64,000 bases of DNA from JACQFV01 sp964593585. Its GTDB lineage: Bacteria; Zixibacteria; MSB-5A5; WJJR01. Positions 61,246 to 64,000 of the stretch are shown here, piece after piece. The notes under the pieces are model-generated. The model searched no databases and was not told where the DNA came from. It worked only from the letters and a program-made list of their open reading frames with translations. Position 1 is the stretch's first letter. Each line of letters starts with the position of its first letter. The position numbers and the translations under genes are program-made. The stretch lies in assembly GCA_964593585.1 (NCBI GenBank), contig CAZQIZ010000007.1:46575-110574 (forward strand), in the 5' to 3' direction.

Positions 61246-62328
61246 ATGCCGCACATCCTCTTCTGTGACAGTTCCGAGGGCTGGGGTGGCCTGCAACAGT
61301 GGATGCTCTCCGCCGCCACCGGCATGAAACGAGTGGGCTGGCGTGTGACTGTTGCCGGACGCGCCGGCAGCGCGCTTCTGCCACGAACCGCCGCCGCCGG
61401 TATCCGCACCGTCGTCTGGCCCTTCCGCTGGGAGCTCGATTTGGTCACTTTTGCCCGCGCCCGCGGGTTCTCACGTGAGGACCGTCCCCAGTTGGCCGTG
61501 GTCGGCTCCGGACGCGACATCCGCTCGCTCGGGCTGGCCGCCCGGCAACTGGACATCCCGGTGATCTGGCGCGTCGGCGGACGTCCCAAGTTCGCCTGGT
61601 TCCAAAGGCTCACTCGCGACCGCCTGGTCGACCATGCGCTCGTTCCCTCAGAGTACTCGCGCGAATTGTTGCGCCTGGCCGGCTGGAAGCCCGAGACCAT
61701 CACCGTCATCCCCAACGGCATCGTCCCGGTCGACCCGTTGCCGTCGACAGAAGTCCTCAACCTTCGCCACCGTTTGGGGATCGTCGATCATGTTTTCCTG
61801 GCGCTGTTCGTCGGGACTCTGCGGCGTGTCAAACAGGTCGATGTCCTCCTGCGTGCCTTCCAGATCGTGCTGAAAACACTGCCGCAGTCGCGGCTGGCGA
61901 TCGTCGGCAGCGGCGTCAAGGAGAGGGAATTGCAGGACCTGGCCTCGCAGTTGGGGATTGCGGCGCATGTCGATTTTCTCGGCTTCCGCAATGACCCCGC
62001 CGATTTCCTCAACGTTTGCGATCTGTTGGTTCTTCCGTCTCGCGAAGAGACCTTCGGTTGGGTATTGTTGGAAGCGATGACCCGGGCCAAGGCGGTGGTC
62101 GCCTCCGATGCCGGGGCCATTCCCGAGGTGGTCGGACGCGAGGAGGCCGGGCTATTGGTCCCGTCGGGTGACATTGCCGAACTGGCCGCCGCCATTCAGT
62201 CGCTGGGCGCCGCGCCCGCCCGCCGCGAACAACTGGGGCAGAATGGCGCGCGACGGGTGCGCACGATGTTCACTGAGGATCTGATGCTCGAGCGGCTCGA
62301 ACACTACTTCCAGGGACTCCTGCCATGA
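61246..62328 (+). CDS. Glycosyltransferase, GT4 family, paralogue of the gene at 59136
   Basis: 360 residues. HILFCDSSEGWGGLQQWML, GWRVTVAGRAGSALL, GSGRDIRSLGLAARQLDIPV and IPVIWRVGGRPK parallel the gene two places upstream through the whole N-terminal half. GT4 core: ITVIPNGIVPVDPLP, LFVGTLRRVKQVDVLLRAF, LAIVGSGVKERELQD and LPSREETFGWVLLEAMTRAKAVVASDAG. A local duplication followed by change of specificity is likely. The stop overlaps the following ATG. Confidence 0.88.
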   Translation: MPHILFCDSSEGWGGLQQWMLSAATGMKRVGWRVTVAGRAGSALLPRTAAAGIRTVVWPFRWELDLVTFARARGFSREDRPQLAVVGSGRDIRSLGLAARQLDIPVIWRVGGRPKFAWFQRLTRDRLVDHALVPSEYSRELLRLAGWKPETITVIPNGIVPVDPLPSTEVLNLRHRLGIVDHVFLALFVGTLRRVKQVDVLLRAFQIVLKTLPQSRLAIVGSGVKERELQDLASQLGIAAHVDFLGFRNDPADFLNVCDLLVLPSREETFGWVLLEAMTRAKAVVASDAGAIPEVVGREEAGLLVPSGDIAELAAAIQSLGAAPARREQLGQNGARRVRTMFTEDLMLERLEHYFQGLLP

Positions 62329-63509
62329 AGATCCTCGTATCGGCCACACTCGGCGGCGGCTCGGCCGGGACCTGGTATGCCATCGAGACGGCCAAGCGGC
62401 TGCAGGCGCGCGGCCACCAGGTATGGTATCTGTCGCGACGCGGCCATTCCGCCCTCGAACGGGCCCGCGCCGCCGGTCTGCCGCTGATCGATAATCTTGA
62501 TTTCGAGGAGAAGTCCCCTGGCCGCTTCTATCACAATCTGCGCGCTGTCACGGCGTTGATCCGCGAAAAAGGTCCCGATGTCGTCCTTGCTCATGGGGGC
62601 GAGGATCATGCCCTCTGGGGGCTGGCCAAAGCCCTGCGTGCGTCGAAGCTGACGGTCATCCGGGTGCGCGCCCTCGATCCCAAGCCGCCGAAACGCCACC
62701 CGCTGGCGGTGTGGCTGCATCGACGCGCCACCGACTTGATTGTCACCGCCAACAGCCGCCACTTCGCGGCCTACCACGATCGCCTCGGCATCGCGCCCGA
62801 ACGCATGCGCATCATCGAAGCCGGCATCGAGCCGGCTGATTACGCCGACCTGTCGGCCAATGCCCTGCGCGAAAACGGCCTCGCTCTGCCCGAGGGGGTG
62901 CCGCTGGTCATCATGGTCGCCCGCTTCGCGCCGATCAAAGGCCACCGGGTCCTCATCTCGGCCGCCGGCATTCTCAAACGCCGCAACATCCCGGCGCACT
63001 TCCTCCTGGTCGGCTATCCCAAAGACTACACCGCCGACCAGTTCAAGCGCTGGTTTGTCGAGGGCAACCTGGTCGATGCCTTCACCGTGATCGATCGCCG
63101 CCTGCCGCGTCTGCCGGCCCTGTTGGCGCGTTGCGATCTCGGTGTGATCGCTTCGTTGGGCTCGGAGACTGTCTCGCGATCGCTGCTGGAAAACCTCGCG
63201 TCCGGCCTGCCGACTGTCGCCACCGACGTCGGCGGTATCTCCGACATCATGGCCCGCGGCGCCTTCGGCGCTCTGGTCCCGCCCGACAACGCGCCCGCGC
63301 TCGCCGACGCCATCGCCGCCCTCCTCTCCGACGACAACCGCCGTCTACGCATGGCCAGCGCCGCCCGCAACTATGTCCACTCCCACTGCACTTGGGACCA
63401 ACGCCTCGACCAATGGGAGCAGACTCTCTACGAAACCGTCGCCCGCGTCCGCGGCAACTCTCTGCCCACGCTCCGAACCGACACTCCGCCTGATTTGTGC
63501 AAAGACTAA
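62325..63509 (+). CDS. Glycosyltransferase, GT4 family
   Basis: 394 residues. ILVSATLGGGSAGTWYAIETAKRLQARGHQVWYLSRRG at the N-terminus, VVLAHGGEDHALWGLAKAL, MVARFAPIKGHRVLISAAGIL and SLGSETVSRSLLENLASGLPTVATDVGGISDIMARGAFG, the donor-binding EN-A-S-G loop. It lacks the longer N-terminal motif shared by the two preceding GT4 genes, so it is a more distant relative. Last gene in the window; the ATG overlaps the upstream stop. Confidence 0.87.
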   Translation: MKILVSATLGGGSAGTWYAIETAKRLQARGHQVWYLSRRGHSALERARAAGLPLIDNLDFEEKSPGRFYHNLRAVTALIREKGPDVVLAHGGEDHALWGLAKALRASKLTVIRVRALDPKPPKRHPLAVWLHRRATDLIVTANSRHFAAYHDRLGIAPERMRIIEAGIEPADYADLSANALRENGLALPEGVPLVIMVARFAPIKGHRVLISAAGILKRRNIPAHFLLVGYPKDYTADQFKRWFVEGNLVDAFTVIDRRLPRLPALLARCDLGVIASLGSETVSRSLLENLASGLPTVATDVGGISDIMARGAFGALVPPDNAPALADAIAALLSDDNRRLRMASAARNYVHSHCTWDQRLDQWEQTLYETVARVRGNSLPTLRTDTPPDLCKD

Positions 63510-63546
63510 CAGCGACTTTTACAAATTGACTGCCGAGCAGCAGGTT

Positions 63547-63950
63547 CCCCTCACCCTAACCCTCTCCCCTTACAGGGGAGAGGGGACAGAGTAGAGTAAT
63601 TCACGCCAACAGAATTAAAACCGAGAAGCAATCCCCCTCTCCCCCGAAGGGGGAGAGGGCCGGGGTGAGGGGCGACATGTACGCGCCCCTCACCCTAACC
63701 CTCTTTGCTTGCAGGGGAGAGGGGACAGAACCAGAGCAATTCACGCGATCAGAGACATACCCGCGAGGCAATCCCCCTCTCCCCCAAAGGGGGAGAGGGC
63801 CGGGGTGAGGGGCTACACGTGCGAGCCCCTCACCCTAACCCTCTCCCCTCACAGGGGAGAGGGGACAGAGTAGAGTAATTCACGCCATCAGAACTAAGAC
63901 CGCGAGGCAATCCCCCTCTCCCCTTACAGGGGAGAGGGGACAGAACCGGG
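63547..63950. repeat. Three tandem copies of a ~140-bp palindromic unit
   Basis: Units begin CCCCTCACCCTAACCCTCT at 63547, 63686 and 63826 (periods 139 and 140). Each holds a first hairpin (CTCTCCCCTTACAGGGGAGAG in unit 1), a variable ACAGAGTAGAGTAATTCACG block, then a second hairpin (CCCTCTCCCCC-GAA-GGGGGAGAGGG) and GGTGAGGGGC. Unit 3 ends with a copy of the first hairpin instead of the second. It begins 37 bases after the last gene. 63951-64000 shows nothing identifiable. Confidence 0.88.
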
Positions 63951-64000
63951 AGTGTAAGGATTTTTGTGTTTGTCGGTCGTACATTGAACCCAGAGTTGGG

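Noticed and set aside
63547..63950. Possible CRISPR array
   Set aside because: The unit is about 140 bases, its hairpins are internal and there are no unique spacers of 30-40 bases or cas genes.

Overview
This is a GC-rich, almost gap-free bacterial chromosome segment. All genes except one lie on the + strand and many are joined by 4-base ATGA or GTGA overlaps. The cell is Gram-negative and makes meso-DAP peptidoglycan: the window encodes Lnt, an MsbA-like exporter, a family 9 glycosyltransferase and a MurE with the DNPR specificity motif. A 2064-residue SprA homologue, a C25 (gingipain-family) peptidase and two C-terminal 'YPNPF' FlgD-like sorting domains point to the FCB group (Bacteroidota relatives). 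A candidate phylum such as Zixibacteria fits better than a classical Bacteroidota genome because of the high GC. That placement is inference; no rRNA or tRNA gene was found.

Layout. 1-9124: the 3' part of valS, a DUF4139 protein, a TPR protein behind a near-consensus promoter, priA and purM. 9522-17565: an lnt gene fused in frame to a beta-propeller/FlgD-like protein, a GNAT/FemAB-like acetyltransferase and three glycosyltransferases. 18037-20481: a C25 peptidase, the only minus-strand gene. 20771-37919: a full division and cell wall (dcw) cluster, with MraZ boxes, mraZ-rsmH-ftsL-ftsI-murE-murF-mraY-murD-ftsW-murG-murC-ftsQ-ftsA, then ftsZ behind its own terminator and promoter. murB lies about 8 kb further on and no ddl is seen. 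38237-41430: a lipoprotein and recG. 41652-45296: a four-gene respiratory operon of tetraheme cytochrome c, Rieske protein, cytochrome b and a nine-heme membrane cytochrome. 45341-55665: a DUF1844 protein, murB, sprA, an M28/glutaminyl-cyclase-like protein, a ComEA-like protein, rsmD and coaD. 56190-63509: a surface-polysaccharide/LPS cluster (GT9, ABC exporter, three GT4 and one GT2).

Nearly every longer intergenic gap is filled with small palindromic repeats from several families that recur across the window. One pair sits inside the dcw cluster between ftsW and murG, and the window ends in three tandem copies of a unit of about 140 bp.

The most unusual points are the Lnt-propeller fusion with a signal-peptide-like stretch at the junction, rsmH having no usual start codon in its reading frame, an in-frame ATG with a strong ribosome binding site inside the nine-heme cytochrome, the sprA / glutaminyl-cyclase-like pair, and the density and inverted pairing of the dispersed repeats.
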